DNA from: Polynucleobacter sp. UK-Mo-2m-Kol15
GTDB taxonomy: Bacteria > Pseudomonadota > Gammaproteobacteria > Burkholderiales > Burkholderiaceae
DNA length: 64,000 nt
Assembly (NCBI RefSeq): GCF_018881505.1
Contig: NZ_JACVQC010000001.1
Coordinates: 248,001 to 312,000 of the forward strand
Direction: 5' to 3'
Below, piece after piece: positions 1 through 13,311 of the stretch (positions are counted from its first letter, which is position 1; each line of letters opens with the position of its first letter). The position numbers and the translations under genes are program-made. Under the pieces are notes generated by a model. It saw nothing but the letters and a program-made list of their open reading frames with translations. It had not been told where the DNA came from and ran no database searches.

Positions 1-257
1 CTAAGTATGGCGGGAATGCGGCTCGCTGGATTAATCATTCCTGTAAACCCAGCTGTGAAACTCGTGAAGATAGTTTTAATGGTAAGCCCCGCGTATTTAT
101 TTATGCGAAACGTGATCTTAAGTTGGGCGAAGAGCTTTTTTATGATTACTCGCTTGACATCGAAGGCCCTGTTACTAAACAAATGAAGAAAGATTATGAG
201 TGTCGCTGTGGTGCAAAAAAATGCCGCGGGACGATGTTGGCTCTCGACCTTAAGTAA
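1..257 (+). CDS. SET-domain protein, C-terminal part (gene cut by window start)
   Basis: The open frame starts at base 3 and runs about 84 codons to TAA at 255-257. It shows the SET-domain end: a RWINHSC segment (the NHS motif that shapes the S-adenosylmethionine pocket), then ELFYDYS with the catalytic-type tyrosine, and a post-SET CxCx4C cysteine cluster (ECRCGAKKCRG) of the kind that binds zinc. From the family this is a protein-lysine methyltransferase; the substrate is unknown. SET proteins of this size occur in many Burkholderiales. The N-terminus lies outside the window, so total length and start cannot be judged. The next gene begins 9 bases downstream on the same strand. Confidence 0.8.
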   Translation, partial: KYGGNAARWINHSCKPSCETREDSFNGKPRVFIYAKRDLKLGEELFYDYSLDIEGPVTKQMKKDYECRCGAKKCRGTMLALDLK

Positions 258-265
258 TCCAAAAA

Positions 266-484
266 ATGTTGTTTCTCAGCATTCAGGATTTGGAGGCCGC
301 CATTAACTATTGGCGCAGCCAATCACCTGCGGTTGGTGAGGAGTTGCGCTTGTGCCCCGAGGCTGCAGCGCTTGCAAAACCTTACGCCCTGATGATTGTT
401 CAGGGCGCCCAAAGGGTTCCCATGGATGTATTGGATGAACCGGCAAAATTAGCTATCCAAGGCTACCTCAAAATAAATGGGTGA
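266..484 (+). CDS. small conserved protein, DUF3717-like
   Basis: This is a 72-residue protein with no signal peptide or membrane segment. The LSIQDLEAAINYWR start and the PYALMIVQ segment resemble the DUF3717 family of Burkholderiales as I remember it; its function is unknown. It follows the SET gene by 8 bases and may be co-transcribed with it. No clear ribosome binding site precedes the ATG at 266; TTG at 269 is an alternative. The gene ends about 90 bases before the parS-like site upstream of mnmG. Confidence 0.7.
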   Translation: MLFLSIQDLEAAINYWRSQSPAVGEELRLCPEAAALAKPYALMIVQGAQRVPMDVLDEPAKLAIQGYLKING

Positions 485-577
485 GCCAGCCCATAAGCCT
501 TCAGCTTTTTGTAAATTTACAATTAAATCAATAACTTACAATATTAAAAATTAATTCATCTGATCTCCGGTCATATT

Positions 578-593
578 TGTTTCACGTGAAACC
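578..593. promoter_or_regulatory. parS centromere-like site 1 (ParB binding)
   Basis: The 16-bp sequence TGTTTCACGTGAAACC matches the bacterial chromosomal parS consensus TGTTTCACGTGAAACA at 15 of 16 positions and is palindromic except at its ends. It lies 39 bases upstream of the mnmG start and 2.6 kb from parA-parB. ParB would load here as a CTP-dependent clamp. Because it lies in the mnmG upstream region it might also affect mnmG transcription; that is inference. Confidence 0.88.
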
Positions 594-632
594 AACAAAA
601 TGCTATGATCATCGCCCTATCTGAGGCAAATC

Positions 633-2558
633 ATGCATTATTCAAAGAACTTCGATGTCATTGTGGTTGGTGGTGGTCACGCCGGAACTGAGGCCGCTCT
701 CGCGGCTGCGCGCATGGGATCCGAAACCCTTCTGATTACCCACAGTATTGAGAGTTTGGGCGCTATGAGCTGTAACCCCTCAATTGGTGGTATTGGTAAG
801 GGCCACCTAGTTAAGGAGATTGATGCAATGGGTGGTGCCATGGCGGCCGCCACTGACGAGGCTGGAATTCAATTTCGGATCTTAAATTCGAGCAAGGGCC
901 CCGCTGTCCGAGCCACCCGTGCACAAGGCGATCGTGTTTTATATAAGGCGGCCATCCGTCGTCGCCTCGAAAACCAAGTAAATCTAACCCTCTTCCAGGC
1001 TGCGGTAGATGATCTTCTGGTTGTGGGTGATGAAGTTCAGGGTGTGGTTACGCAAATGGGGTTGAAGTTTATGGCCAAAAAGGTGGTGCTCACTGCAGGC
1101 ACTTTTTTGGATGGCAAGATTCACGTTGGTTTAAATAATCACGCCGGCGGCCGAGCTGGCGATCCTGCCGCCGTTTCTTTGTCGGCCAGACTAAAAGAGT
1201 TGAAACTTCCCCAGGGGAGATTAAAGACTGGCACCCCACCCCGGATTGATGGAAGAACTATTGATTTTTCGGTGATGATGGAGCAGCCGGGGGATTTAGA
1301 CCCGGTACCTGTTTTCTCCTATCTAGGTCGACCAGAGCAACACCCCAGGCAAGTTCCTTGTTGGATTTCTCATACAAATGAGCAAACACATGACATTATT
1401 CGGGGTGGCCTAGATCGCTCCCCAATGTATACCGGAGTTATTGAGGGGGTTGGCCCGCGCTACTGCCCCTCTATCGAGGACAAGATCCATCGTTTTGCAT
1501 CTAGAAATAGCCACCAAATCTTTTTAGAGCCAGAAGGACTAACAACCAACGAGTTTTACCCCAACGGCATTTCTACTAGCCTCCCCTTCGATATTCAATG
1601 GAGTTTGGTGCGAAGCATTCGGGGCCTAGAATCTGCTGTGATTGTGCGCCCCGGTTATGCAATTGAATATGACTTCTTTGATCCGCGCCATTTACGACAT
1701 AGCTTAGAGACTAAGGCGATAGCTGGGCTTTACTTTGCCGGTCAAATTAATGGTACAACAGGCTACGAAGAGGCCGCCGCTCAAGGGATGTTAGCCGGCA
1801 TTAATGCTAGCTTGGCAGCGCAGGGAAAAGAGCCATGGCTCCCCAAACGGAGTGAGTCCTATATTGGCGTCTTAGTAGACGACCTTATTACCCTGGGGGT
1901 CCAGGAACCCTATCGCATGTTTACTAGTCGAGCAGAATATCGCCTGAGCTTGCGCGAAGATAATGCTGATCTGCGCCTAACCACCATTGGCCGTGAGCTT
2001 GGCTTGGTAGACGACAACCGCTGGAATGCGTTCCGCAGAAAACAAGAGGCTGTTTCACGTGAAACATCCCGCTTGCAAGATATTTGGATTGGGCCAAAGC
2101 ATGGGTCCGCAAAGGCGGTTTCTGAGCTTTTAGGCCAAGACCTATCACACGAGTGTAGTTTGGTCGATCTTTTGCGCCGCCCCGGCATCACTTATGAGGC
2201 GGTCACGAGTTTGGCCGAGGGCCTTTGGTCGCCGGGCGCCCTGGATGATGACTTGGGTTTAGCGCAGCAAATTAGCGACCAAGTTGAAATTTCTATTAAA
2301 TATCAAGGTTATATAGACAGGCAAGCAGTTGAGATTGCCCGACAAGAGCATAACGAGAGCTTCCCCTTGTCCGAGGCTTTGGACTATACCCAGGTTCTTG
2401 GCTTGTCTAAAGAGGTGCAGCAAAAACTGAACCTTCATAAGCCTAGCACTTTAGGTCAGGCCGGTAGGATTTCCGGTGTTACGCCGGCAGCCCTCTCTTT
2501 ATTACTGGTTCATCTAAAAAAAGGCTTAGGCCGGACCCAAGAAGAAACCCATGAGTAA
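633..2558 (+). CDS. mnmG: tRNA uridine-5-carboxymethylaminomethyl modification enzyme MnmG (GidA)
   Basis: MnmG works with MnmE to build the cmnm5U (or nm5U) modification at wobble uridine 34 of several tRNAs, using FAD, NADH and methylene-tetrahydrofolate. The 641-residue product has the FAD-binding GGGHAGTE motif at residues 13-20, the family signature around [13 protein letters not shown], and a second signature [12 protein letters not shown] in the C-terminal half. Length is normal (about 630). The gene leads a run mnmG-rsmG-parA-parB and overlaps rsmG by 8 bases (ATGAGTAA), which suggests translational coupling. A perfect parS site lies inside the frame at 2051-2066. Confidence 0.97.
   Translation: MHYSKNFDVIVVGGGHAGTEAALAAARMGSETLLITHSIESLGAMSCNPSIGGIGKGHLVKEIDAMGGAMAAATDEAGIQFRILNSSKGPAVRATRAQGDRVLYKAAIRRRLENQVNLTLFQAAVDDLLVVGDEVQGVVTQMGLKFMAKKVVLTAGTFLDGKIHVGLNNHAGGRAGDPAAVSLSARLKELKLPQGRLKTGTPPRIDGRTIDFSVMMEQPGDLDPVPVFSYLGRPEQHPRQVPCWISHTNEQTHDIIRGGLDRSPMYTGVIEGVGPRYCPSIEDKIHRFASRNSHQIFLEPEGLTTNEFYPNGISTSLPFDIQWSLVRSIRGLESAVIVRPGYAIEYDFFDPRHLRHSLETKAIAGLYFAGQINGTTGYEEAAAQGMLAGINASLAAQGKEPWLPKRSESYIGVLVDDLITLGVQEPYRMFTSRAEYRLSLREDNADLRLTTIGRELGLVDDNRWNAFRRKQEAVSRETSRLQDIWIGPKHGSAKAVSELLGQDLSHECSLVDLLRRPGITYEAVTSLAEGLWSPGALDDDLGLAQQISDQVEISIKYQGYIDRQAVEIARQEHNESFPLSEALDYTQVLGLSKEVQQKLNLHKPSTLGQAGRISGVTPAALSLLLVHLKKGLGRTQEETHE
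2051..2066. promoter_or_regulatory. parS site 2, inside mnmG
   Basis: The sequence TGTTTCACGTGAAACA is a perfect 16-bp palindrome identical to the classic parS consensus. It lies in the mnmG coding frame, where it encodes V-S-R-E-T. It is 1.46 kb from site 1 and about 1.2 kb before parA. Having two close copies next to parAB is typical of an origin-proximal ParB loading zone. Confidence 0.93.
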
Positions 2559-3213
2559 TGACTTGGTTTCTTTGGGGATTGAGGAATTGGGTCTCAATCT
2601 CAGTCCCGCGAATATTGGAGATTTAGAGCTCTTTTTGCAGGAAATGGGCCGGTGGAACCGGGTGCATAATTTGACTGCAATTGAGGGTGAAAAGAACTCT
2701 GTTCGTTTGCATCTAATTGATTCCATTACAGTTTTACCAATAATGCGCCAATTTCTGACATTAAAAAACCCTAAAATCGCAGACCTTGGTTCAGGCGGCG
2801 GCCTACCTGCAATCCCCATTGCCATATTGCAGCCAGAGTGGCACCTGACATTAATTGAGGCGATCCGTAAAAAAACAGCATTCTTGCAACATGTACGCGG
2901 TAAGTTGGGCTTGCAGAACATCCAAGTTATGACTGAGCGCGCTGAAGTGGTGGCGCAGTCGCAAGCAGGACGCTTTGATGCGGTAATTTCTAGGGCATTT
3001 ACTAACCTTGCCCACTTTCTAGAGCTTTCCTTTCCCCTTCTGAAGTCCGATGGTTTGGTATTTGCGATGAAGTCTAAGCGCGCAGATGAGGAGTTGCGGG
3101 ATGTTTGCATGGATGACTGGCGATTGGTGGCTGACGAGCCTCTGCGAATCCCCAATTTAGAGGTGGATCGCCGGCTTTTAGTCTTATCCCCCATGAGAAA
3201 ATTACCCCTTTAA
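2551..3213 (+). CDS. rsmG: 16S rRNA (guanine-527-N7)-methyltransferase RsmG (GidB)
   Basis: RsmG methylates N7 of G527 in 16S rRNA within the 30S subunit. The 220-residue protein has the S-adenosylmethionine motif [12 protein letters not shown] at about 78-89 and the family segment [12 protein letters not shown] near 33-44. Its ATG overlaps the last codons of mnmG, so it is probably translated by coupling. Loss of this enzyme is known elsewhere to give low-level streptomycin resistance; here the gene looks intact. parA follows after 24 bases. Confidence 0.96.
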   Translation: MSNDLVSLGIEELGLNLSPANIGDLELFLQEMGRWNRVHNLTAIEGEKNSVRLHLIDSITVLPIMRQFLTLKNPKIADLGSGGGLPAIPIAILQPEWHLTLIEAIRKKTAFLQHVRGKLGLQNIQVMTERAEVVAQSQAGRFDAVISRAFTNLAHFLELSFPLLKSDGLVFAMKSKRADEELRDVCMDDWRLVADEPLRIPNLEVDRRLLVLSPMRKLPL

Positions 3214-3237
3214 AGCTCGACATTTTTAAGAAAAACT

Positions 3238-4008
3238 ATGGCTAAAATATTTTGTATTGCGAATCAAAAAGGCGGGGTTGGAAAAACTACCACTGCCGTT
3301 AATTTGGCCGCAGGTTTAGCCGGGCACCAGCAACGTGTTTTGTTGGTAGATTTGGATCCACAGGGTAACGCCACAATGGGATCTGGAATTGAAAAAGCAG
3401 ATCTCAATAGCACTGTGTATCAAGTGTTAATTGGCTTGTCATCAGTGAAAGAATCTTCGGTACGTTGTGATAGTTCTGGCTATGATGTGTTGCCAGCAAA
3501 TCGCGATTTAGCCGGTGCGGAAATTGAGCTGGTAGATTTAGATTCCCGTGAGCAACGATTGAAAGATGCGCTTGCGCTCGTTGCAAAAGACTATGACTTT
3601 ATTTTGATTGATTGCCCCCCTGCACTATCTTTGTTAACGTTGAATGGATTGTGTGCAGCAAACGGCGTGATTGTGCCAATGCAGTGTGAATATTTTGCAT
3701 TAGAGGGGTTGTCAGATTTAGTAAACACAATCAAACAAGTGCATGCAAATTTAAATCCCGATTTGGTAATCATTGGTTTGTTGCGAGTGATGTTTGATGC
3801 GCGCATGACCCTTCAACAACAAGTTTCCGATCAATTGCTTGAGCACTTCGGCGACAAAGTATTTAAGAGCATTATTCCCCGCAATGTCCGCCTCGCCGAA
3901 GCCCCGTCATATGGGCTTCCGGGGGTGGCTTTTGATAGGTCATCCCGCGGCGCTAAGGCCTACTTAGAGTTTGGCGCCGAGATGATTGAGCGCATTAAGC
4001 AAATGTAA
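3238..4008 (+). CDS. parA: chromosome partitioning ATPase ParA (Soj)
   Basis: ParA is a Walker-type ATPase that binds DNA nonspecifically as an ATP dimer and is released by ParB, which moves the origin regions apart. The 256-residue protein starts with the deviant Walker A KGGVGKTT (signature lysine 11, catalytic lysine 16) and continues with the Walker B-like segment DFILIDCPPAL. It has no N-terminal DNA-binding extension, which marks the short chromosomal type rather than a plasmid type Ia ParA. parB follows after 22 bases, and parS sites lie just upstream. Confidence 0.96.
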   Translation: MAKIFCIANQKGGVGKTTTAVNLAAGLAGHQQRVLLVDLDPQGNATMGSGIEKADLNSTVYQVLIGLSSVKESSVRCDSSGYDVLPANRDLAGAEIELVDLDSREQRLKDALALVAKDYDFILIDCPPALSLLTLNGLCAANGVIVPMQCEYFALEGLSDLVNTIKQVHANLNPDLVIIGLLRVMFDARMTLQQQVSDQLLEHFGDKVFKSIIPRNVRLAEAPSYGLPGVAFDRSSRGAKAYLEFGAEMIERIKQM

Positions 4009-4030
4009 AACCTTGGAACAATAAAATATT

Positions 4031-4918
4031 ATGGTTGCAACAAAGAAAAAAGGCTTGGGTCGTGGCTTAGAGGCCTTGCTCGGCGACAAAGCGCAAAAGG
4101 AAAGCACGGCAGAAATTAATCGCCTGCCATTAACGGCATTGCAGGCCGGTAAATACCAGCCACGTCAAAAAATGGAAGCAGGCGCATTACAAGAGTTAGC
4201 TGAAAGTATTCGCGAGCAAGGTGTGATGCAACCATTGTTGGTGCGCTTGGTTGCCCCGGGAAAATATGAAATTATTGCCGGTGAGCGCCGCTTTCGTGCA
4301 GCAACTTTAGCTGGCTTAAAAGAGGTGCCCGTTTTGGTTTCTGTAGCAAACGATCAGGCTGCCGCGGCAATGGCTTTGGTTGAGAACATGCAGCGTGAAG
4401 ATCTGAATCCGCTGGAAGAATCCCAAGGTCTTGCAAGATTGATCCAGGAGTTTGGTTTTACGCACGAACAGGCAGCAAAAGCGATCGGCAAGTCACGTAG
4501 TGCCGTAACCAATTTATTGCGCTTGAACCAGTTAGCAAAACCAGTCCAAGCGATGCTTTTGGCGGGCGAGATTGATATGGGGCATGCCCGCGCTCTATTG
4601 CCCTTGCCCGGAGCCAGCCAAGTTGCTTTGGCACAAAGAATTGCGGCCCAAGGCCTTTCTGTCAGAGAGGCGGAGAGAATGTCTGCTGCCCTTGCGCTTG
4701 CTGGCGGTCAGATTGGGGATAAACAAGCTAAAACGCAGCCTGGGGTTGGCTCACCAAGCCGTGACCCAGATATGCGCCGTTTAACTCAAGAAATCGCTGA
4801 TTTAATAGGCTTAAATGCAGAATTTAAGTTTAAGGGCAAGGGCGGCGAGCTCAGAATCCGCTTTAGCCAATTTGATGAGTTGGACTCTTTATTGAAAAAG
4901 CTTGGCATTGAGACGTAA
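4031..4918 (+). CDS. parB: chromosome partitioning protein ParB (Spo0J), CTP-dependent clamp
   Basis: ParB binds parS, hydrolyses CTP and slides as a clamp on nearby DNA. The 295-residue protein has an N-terminal [14 protein letters not shown] segment that normally stimulates ParA, the CTP-binding GERRFRAA box at 84-91, the [13 protein letters not shown] motif at 118-130, a helix-turn-helix at about 144-165 for parS recognition, and a C-terminal dimerisation region. Length is normal. It is the last gene of the mnmG-rsmG-parA-parB run; a gap of 68 bases with a possible promoter separates it from atpI. Confidence 0.96.
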   Translation: MVATKKKGLGRGLEALLGDKAQKESTAEINRLPLTALQAGKYQPRQKMEAGALQELAESIREQGVMQPLLVRLVAPGKYEIIAGERRFRAATLAGLKEVPVLVSVANDQAAAAMALVENMQREDLNPLEESQGLARLIQEFGFTHEQAAKAIGKSRSAVTNLLRLNQLAKPVQAMLLAGEIDMGHARALLPLPGASQVALAQRIAAQGLSVREAERMSAALALAGGQIGDKQAKTQPGVGSPSRDPDMRRLTQEIADLIGLNAEFKFKGKGGELRIRFSQFDELDSLLKKLGIET

Positions 4919-4945
4919 AAGTCTTCAAAAATGACCCTAAAACAT

Positions 4946-4974
4946 TTGACCTATTGCAGTGCACACATTAAACT
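4946..4974 (+). promoter_or_regulatory. possible sigma70 promoter of the atp operon
   Basis: A -35-like TTGACC (4946-4951) and a -10-like TAAACT (4969-4974) are separated by 17 bases in the gap between parB and atpI. The -10 matches the consensus at four of six positions. Transcription would start a few bases before the TTG start of atpI, so the leader would be very short. This is pattern recognition only. Confidence 0.4.
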
Positions 4975-4986
4975 CACGGGGCTAAA

Positions 4987-5481
4987 TTGATTCCTCAAAA
5001 AAATCGATTTTCCGAGGCAAAGGATTGGGATGAGCCCGAAGAAGAGGTGTATCGGGTTTTAAGTAAAGAGGAGATGACGGCGCTGCAAGCTAGCAACGCT
5101 GTTAAACACCCCCCACTGTCGCCCTGGAGAATTTTGGCTGCGCAAGTTGTGCTTACTGCGCTCAGTATGGCGATTTGGTCAATTTTTGGGGAGCCGGCGG
5201 GTGTAAGCCTTTATACTCAGTCGGCCTTTTTAGGTGGTTTAATCAGCGTCTTGCCGTCAGCCCTGTTTTTAATCAGGCTGGAGTTAGCAAAAAAAGCGCA
5301 AGTATTAAATCCAGGGAATTATTTAGCAGCATTAGTTTCGGGCGAATTTATCAAAATCGTCGTGACTTTGATGTTGTTTTTAGGGGTTGCATATTGGCTT
5401 CCGGGCGTATTTTGGGTCCCGTTGTTGGTGACTTATGTGCTTGCCCTTAAGTGTGTGTGGCTAGCGTGGTTGTGGCGCTAA
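4987..5481 (+). CDS. atpI: ATP synthase subunit I (AtpI)
   Basis: AtpI is a small membrane protein that helps assemble the c-ring of the F1Fo ATP synthase. The 164-residue product has a charged N-terminus of about 50 residues followed by four predicted hydrophobic segments, as expected. The start used here is TTG at 4987. No strong ribosome binding site is visible, and a later ATG at about 5074 is a weaker choice because it would remove much of the N-terminal region. It opens the atpIBEFHAGDC operon, 39 bases before atpB. Confidence 0.85.
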   Translation: MIPQKNRFSEAKDWDEPEEEVYRVLSKEEMTALQASNAVKHPPLSPWRILAAQVVLTALSMAIWSIFGEPAGVSLYTQSAFLGGLISVLPSALFLIRLELAKKAQVLNPGNYLAALVSGEFIKIVVTLMLFLGVAYWLPGVFWVPLLVTYVLALKCVWLAWLWR

Positions 5482-5517
5482 GAGCAATAAATGAGATTGA
5501 AACAAAGGACTAGTTAA

Positions 5518-6396
<879 letters not shown>

Positions 6397-6405
6397 GATT
6401 TTTAA

Positions 6406-6702
<297 letters not shown>

Positions 6703-6765
6703 TTGTTTTGGCGTGGATGACTATCGGGTCATCCAACCGTTCTCAACAATACTGAAAGGAATATC

Positions 6766-7236
6766 GTGAATCTGAACGCGACCCTATTCGCGCAAATGAT
6801 CGTTTTCTTCGTCTTATGGTGGGTTGTTGCACGCTTTGTGTGGCCACCGCTAGTTAAGGCGTTAGATGAGCGTTCAAGCAAAATTGCTGACGGCTTAGCA
6901 GCTGCCGAGCGCGGTAAAGAAGCACTCGCACTAGCAAGCAATGAAGCAGAGCAAGAATTAAATAAAGCACGCCAAGAAGGTGTGCAGCGTGTTGCAGAAG
7001 CAGAAAAACGTGCACAAATGTCCGCAGAAGAAATTCGCGTCAACGCACAAGCTGAAGCAGCCCGCATCATTTCTCAAGCTAAGCAAGATGCAGATCAACA
7101 AGTTACTCGTGCCCGTGAAGTCTTGCGCGCTGAGGTTGCGGTGTTGGCTGTTAAAGGTGCAGAGCAAATTTTGCGTCGTGAAGTAGATGCAAAAACACAT
7201 AGCGCATTGCTTGATCAACTAAAGGCAGAACTTTGA
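6766..7236 (+). CDS. atpF: F1Fo ATP synthase subunit b
   Basis: Subunit b is the peripheral stalk: one N-terminal membrane helix (about residues 5-25) and a long charged helix, rich in Ala, Glu and Lys, that forms a coiled coil. The 156-residue length equals that of E. coli b. The start is GTG at 6766, chosen because an AAGGA ribosome binding site lies 5-9 bases upstream and the next residues begin the membrane helix. The stop is one base before the atpH start. Confidence 0.96.
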   Translation: MNLNATLFAQMIVFFVLWWVVARFVWPPLVKALDERSSKIADGLAAAERGKEALALASNEAEQELNKARQEGVQRVAEAEKRAQMSAEEIRVNAQAEAARIISQAKQDADQQVTRAREVLRAEVAVLAVKGAEQILRREVDAKTHSALLDQLKAEL

Positions 7237-7237
7237 T

Positions 7238-7774
7238 ATGGCTGAATTAGCCACGATTGCACGCCCTTACGCCGAAGCGCTTTTTCAAAGCGCCAGGCCC
7301 GCTGAGCTCGCTACTTGTTTAGAGCAGTTAAATGAATTGGCGCAGCTTGCTGCATTGCCAGAGGTTGCTGCTTTATCAAACAATCCAAAAGTATCTGCAG
7401 ATGATTTAAGTAAATTGCTTTCCGGCATGGTGAAGACAAAGCTGGACGGCAAAATTGCAAGTTTTTTAAGTCTTGTAAATCAAAACCATCGCTTGCTTGC
7501 TATGCCTGAAATTGCTCGTCAATTTGAGGCTATGAAAAATCAGGGCGAAGGTGCAGCAGAAGTAATGATTACTAGCGCATTCCCATTAGAGGGTTCTGCG
7601 TTGAATGATTTGTTGTCAAGTTTGAAGAAGCGCTTTGGGGGTAAAGAATTACGCCCAACTATTCAAGTAGATCCTGCATTGATTGGCGGAGTTCGCATTC
7701 AAGTCGGAGATGAAGTGATGGATAGTTCTGTTAAGGCGCAGTTAGCTCACATGCAAACAAGTCTTGGCGCATAA
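7238..7774 (+). CDS. atpH: F1Fo ATP synthase subunit delta
   Basis: Subunit delta connects the top of F1 to the b stalk. The 178-residue protein begins with the family N-terminus ATIARPYAEALF and ends with the conserved region PALIGGVRIQVGDEVMDSSV. Its ATG follows the atpF stop by one base, so translation is probably coupled. Confidence 0.96.
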   Translation: MAELATIARPYAEALFQSARPAELATCLEQLNELAQLAALPEVAALSNNPKVSADDLSKLLSGMVKTKLDGKIASFLSLVNQNHRLLAMPEIARQFEAMKNQGEGAAEVMITSAFPLEGSALNDLLSSLKKRFGGKELRPTIQVDPALIGGVRIQVGDEVMDSSVKAQLAHMQTSLGA

Positions 7775-7819
7775 GTTATCCCTATTAAGAACATACGAAA
7801 TAAGACCCAGGAGTAAGTA

Positions 7820-9361
7820 ATGCAACTCAACCCTTCCGAGATCAGTGAGCTGATCAAAAGCCGAATTAGCGAAATGGGTGTTGATTCCCAACTTCGCAAC
7901 GAAGGCACTGTAATTTCAGTGACCGACGGTATTTGCCGCGTACATGGCTTGTCTGGTGTTATGCAGGGCGAAATGTTGGAGTTCCCTAACAACACAATTG
8001 GCCTTGCGTTGAACCTTGAGCGTGATTCAGTTGGTGCTGTGGTGTTGGGTGAATACACCCACATTAAAGAAGGCGATCCAGTTAAATGTACTGGCCGCAT
8101 TTTGGAAGTCCCTGTTGGTCCAGAGTTGCTCGGCCGCGTTGTAAACGCACTCGGTCAACCGATTGATGGCAAAGGCCCAATCAATACTAAATTGACTGAC
8201 TTTATTGAAAAAGTTGCTCCAGGCGTTATCGCTCGTCAATCCGTTAGCCAGCCAGTTCAAACTGGTTTGAAGGCGATTGATGCAATGGTTCCAATCGGTC
8301 GAGGTCAGCGCGAGTTGATCATTGGTGACCGCCAAACAGGTAAGACAGCTGTTGCGGTTGACGCAATCATTAACCAAAAAGGTAAAGGCGTTTATTGCGT
8401 TTACGTTGCGATTGGTCAAAAAGCTTCTACTATTGCTAACGTTGTTCGTAAGCTCACAGAGCTAGGCGCAATGGAATACACCGTCGTTGTAGCAGCAAGT
8501 GCGTCTGAGTCTGCAGCAATGCAGTACCTCTCAGCATATGCTGGTTGCACAATGGGCGAATATTTCCGCGATCGCGGTGAAGATGCATTGATCGTTTATG
8601 ACGATTTAACAAAACAAGCTGTTGCATACCGTCAGATTTCATTGCTTTTGCGTCGCCCACCAGGCCGCGAAGCTTACCCTGGCGATGTGTTCTACCTTCA
8701 CTCACGTTTGTTAGAGCGCGCTGCTCGTGTAAGCGCTGACTATGTTGAGAAATTTACAAACGGTTCAGTTAAAGGTAAGACAGGCTCATTAACTGCATTG
8801 CCGATTATTGAAACTCAAGCCGGTGACGTTTCTGCATTCGTTCCAACCAACGTGATTTCGATTACCGACGGCCAGATCTTCTTGGAAACTGACTTGTTTA
8901 ACGCTGGCGTGCGTCCTGCGATTAACGCCGGTATTTCTGTTTCTCGTGTTGGTGGCGCGGCTCAAACTAAAGTTATTAAGAAATTGTCTGGCGGCATCCG
9001 TACCGACTTGGCGCAGTATCGTGAATTAGCAGCATTTGCACAGTTCGCATCTGACCTTGATGATGCAACTCGTAAGCAGCTCGAGCGTGGTAAGCGCGTT
9101 ACCGAGTTGTGCAAGCAGGCCCAGTACAAGCCTTTGCAGGTTTGGGAAATGGCTGCTTCACTTTATGCGATGAATAACGGCTACTTTGATGATCTTGAAG
9201 TAAAGCACGTATTAGCATTTGAAAAAGGCTTGCAAGATCATCTGAAATCAAAATACGCTGACTTGGTCGGTCGCATTGAAGAGACTAAAGACTTGAGCAA
9301 GGATGATGAAGCTGCCTTGCGTGCTGCAATTGAGGACTACAAGCGTTCAGCCTCTTTCTAA
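7820..9361 (+). CDS. atpA: F1Fo ATP synthase subunit alpha
   Basis: Alpha is the non-catalytic nucleotide-binding subunit of F1. The 513-residue protein has the Walker A GDRQTGKT at 169-176 and the arginine finger region near [14 protein letters not shown]. Length matches E. coli exactly. A GGAG ribosome binding site precedes the ATG. Confidence 0.98.
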   Translation: MQLNPSEISELIKSRISEMGVDSQLRNEGTVISVTDGICRVHGLSGVMQGEMLEFPNNTIGLALNLERDSVGAVVLGEYTHIKEGDPVKCTGRILEVPVGPELLGRVVNALGQPIDGKGPINTKLTDFIEKVAPGVIARQSVSQPVQTGLKAIDAMVPIGRGQRELIIGDRQTGKTAVAVDAIINQKGKGVYCVYVAIGQKASTIANVVRKLTELGAMEYTVVVAASASESAAMQYLSAYAGCTMGEYFRDRGEDALIVYDDLTKQAVAYRQISLLLRRPPGREAYPGDVFYLHSRLLERAARVSADYVEKFTNGSVKGKTGSLTALPIIETQAGDVSAFVPTNVISITDGQIFLETDLFNAGVRPAINAGISVSRVGGAAQTKVIKKLSGGIRTDLAQYRELAAFAQFASDLDDATRKQLERGKRVTELCKQAQYKPLQVWEMAASLYAMNNGYFDDLEVKHVLAFEKGLQDHLKSKYADLVGRIEETKDLSKDDEAALRAAIEDYKRSASF

Positions 9362-9378
9362 GAGGGCCCGCATAAATC

Positions 9379-11704
<2,326 letters not shown>

Positions 11705-11725
11705 TCGAACTCATCTAAGGAAATT

Positions 11726-12142
11726 ATGTCAACCATACGCGTCGATGTAGTAAGTGCTGAGCAATCTATTTTCAGCGGCGAAGCCAAATTTGTTGCGCTT
11801 CCTGGTGAGAATGGTGAGCTTGGTATTTTGCGCGGTCACACTCCTTTGATTACACGCATTCGTCCAGGCTCAGTTCGTATTGAAAAAGCTGACGGTGATG
11901 AAGAGTTTGTATTCGTTGCGGGCGGCTATTTAGAAGTTCAGCCTGATCGTGTCACAGTATTGGCAGATACCGCTATTCGTGGTCATGATTTAGATGAAGC
12001 CAAAGCTAATGAAGCTAAGAAGCGCGCTGAAGAAGCAATGCAAAATCGTGGCACTGAATTTGATCTGGCATTGGCTCAGTCGGAATTTGCAATGGCAGCA
12101 GCTCAGCTCGCCGCGATTGCACGTTTCCGCCGCAAAAAATAA
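11726..12142 (+). CDS. atpC: F1Fo ATP synthase subunit epsilon
   Basis: Epsilon is the F1 rotor subunit that inhibits ATP hydrolysis. The 138-residue protein has an N-terminal beta-sandwich with the [17 protein letters not shown] signature and a C-terminal helical pair. It is the last atp gene. hemE follows after 15 bases in the same reading frame, so only the stop codon and five codons separate them. Confidence 0.96.
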   Translation: MSTIRVDVVSAEQSIFSGEAKFVALPGENGELGILRGHTPLITRIRPGSVRIEKADGDEEFVFVAGGYLEVQPDRVTVLADTAIRGHDLDEAKANEAKKRAEEAMQNRGTEFDLALAQSEFAMAAAQLAAIARFRRKK

Positions 12143-12157
12143 GATTCGGTTACCCCC

Positions 12158-13270
12158 TTGCTATTAAATGATCGGTTTTTAAAAGCCTGTTTGGGCGAAG
12201 CGGTTGATCAAACGCCGCTCTGGCTGATGCGTCAGGCTGGCCGCTACTTACCGGAGTACAACGCCACCCGTGCAAAAGCCGGCAGCTTTCTCGGCCTTGC
12301 TAAAAATCCAGCCTATGCTACTGAAGTAACGCTTCAACCATTAGACCGTTACCCATTAGACGCAGCAATTTTGTTCTCCGATATTCTGACCATTCCTGAT
12401 GCAATGGGTCTGGGCTTGAAATTTACTGCAGGCGAAGGCCCCAGCTTTGATCATCCCCTTCGCACCGAAGAGGCTGTTAAAAAGTTACGTGTTGCCGACA
12501 TGGATCAGCTCAAATATGTTTTTGATGCTGTATCTGAAATTCGTAAAGCATTGATTCAGGATGGAAAGCAGCGCGTTCCTTTAATTGGTTTCTCTGGAAG
12601 CCCATGGACATTAGCTTGCTACATGATTGATGGTTCGGGTTCCGACGATTTCCGTCATGCCAAGACTATGATGTTTAGTCGTCCTGATTTGCTTGAGCAT
12701 ATTCTTGAAATTAATGTGCAGTCAGTTGCAGCCTATTTGATTGAGCAGGTTAAAGCTGGAGCGCAAGCACTCATGATTTTTGATACCTGGGGAGGACTGC
12801 TTCCTGATGGCTGGTATCAGCGTATGTCTTTGGCAGCAATGCAAAAAGTGATTGCACTACTCCCGCGTGAACACGAAGGCCGCAAGATCCCAATCATCAT
12901 GTTTACTAAGGGTGGCGGAATTTGGTTAAATGATATGGCTCAAGTTGGAGCAGATGTCATTGCCCTTGATTGGACCGTTCGCTTAAGTCATGCACGCAAA
13001 CAGCTCTTGGACATAAATAAGCCTTTAGCCCTGCAGGGAAATTTAGACCCATTAATTTTGTTCTCTGAGCCAAAGCAGATTGCAGCAGCGGTTACCGCGC
13101 TTTTGGATGACTTAGCCGCCGCCCCAGTTTTGAAGTCAGGCTTAAATGCACTTGATGGCCATGTCTTTAACTTGGGTCATGGTATCAATCAATTTACTCC
13201 ACCCGAAAGCGTTACGGCACTCTCCGAGACTGTAATCTCCAGGTCAAAAGCCCTGCGGGCAGCCCAATAA
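12158..13270 (+). CDS. hemE: uroporphyrinogen decarboxylase HemE
   Basis: HemE removes four acetate carboxyls from uroporphyrinogen III to give coproporphyrinogen III in heme synthesis. The 370-residue protein has the signatures [13 protein letters not shown] near 22-34 and [16 protein letters not shown], and the catalytic aspartate in [12 protein letters not shown]. The start is TTG at 12158: no ATG or GTG lies between it and the in-frame atpC stop, and the protein must begin before the conserved NDRF segment. No strong ribosome binding site is visible, so translation may depend on ribosomes finishing atpC. Confidence 0.95.
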   Translation: MLLNDRFLKACLGEAVDQTPLWLMRQAGRYLPEYNATRAKAGSFLGLAKNPAYATEVTLQPLDRYPLDAAILFSDILTIPDAMGLGLKFTAGEGPSFDHPLRTEEAVKKLRVADMDQLKYVFDAVSEIRKALIQDGKQRVPLIGFSGSPWTLACYMIDGSGSDDFRHAKTMMFSRPDLLEHILEINVQSVAAYLIEQVKAGAQALMIFDTWGGLLPDGWYQRMSLAAMQKVIALLPREHEGRKIPIIMFTKGGGIWLNDMAQVGADVIALDWTVRLSHARKQLLDINKPLALQGNLDPLILFSEPKQIAAAVTALLDDLAAAPVLKSGLNALDGHVFNLGHGINQFTPPESVTALSETVISRSKALRAAQ

Positions 13271-13311
13271 GCACGAGTAATTGCTAACTTTAGGCAATAA
13301 TCCGCTAAAAG

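Noticed and set aside
2526..3194. 222-codon minus-strand frame opposite rsmG
   Set aside because: RsmG has clear family motifs in the plus frame; the reverse frame is Arg/Ser-rich and unlike any family I know.
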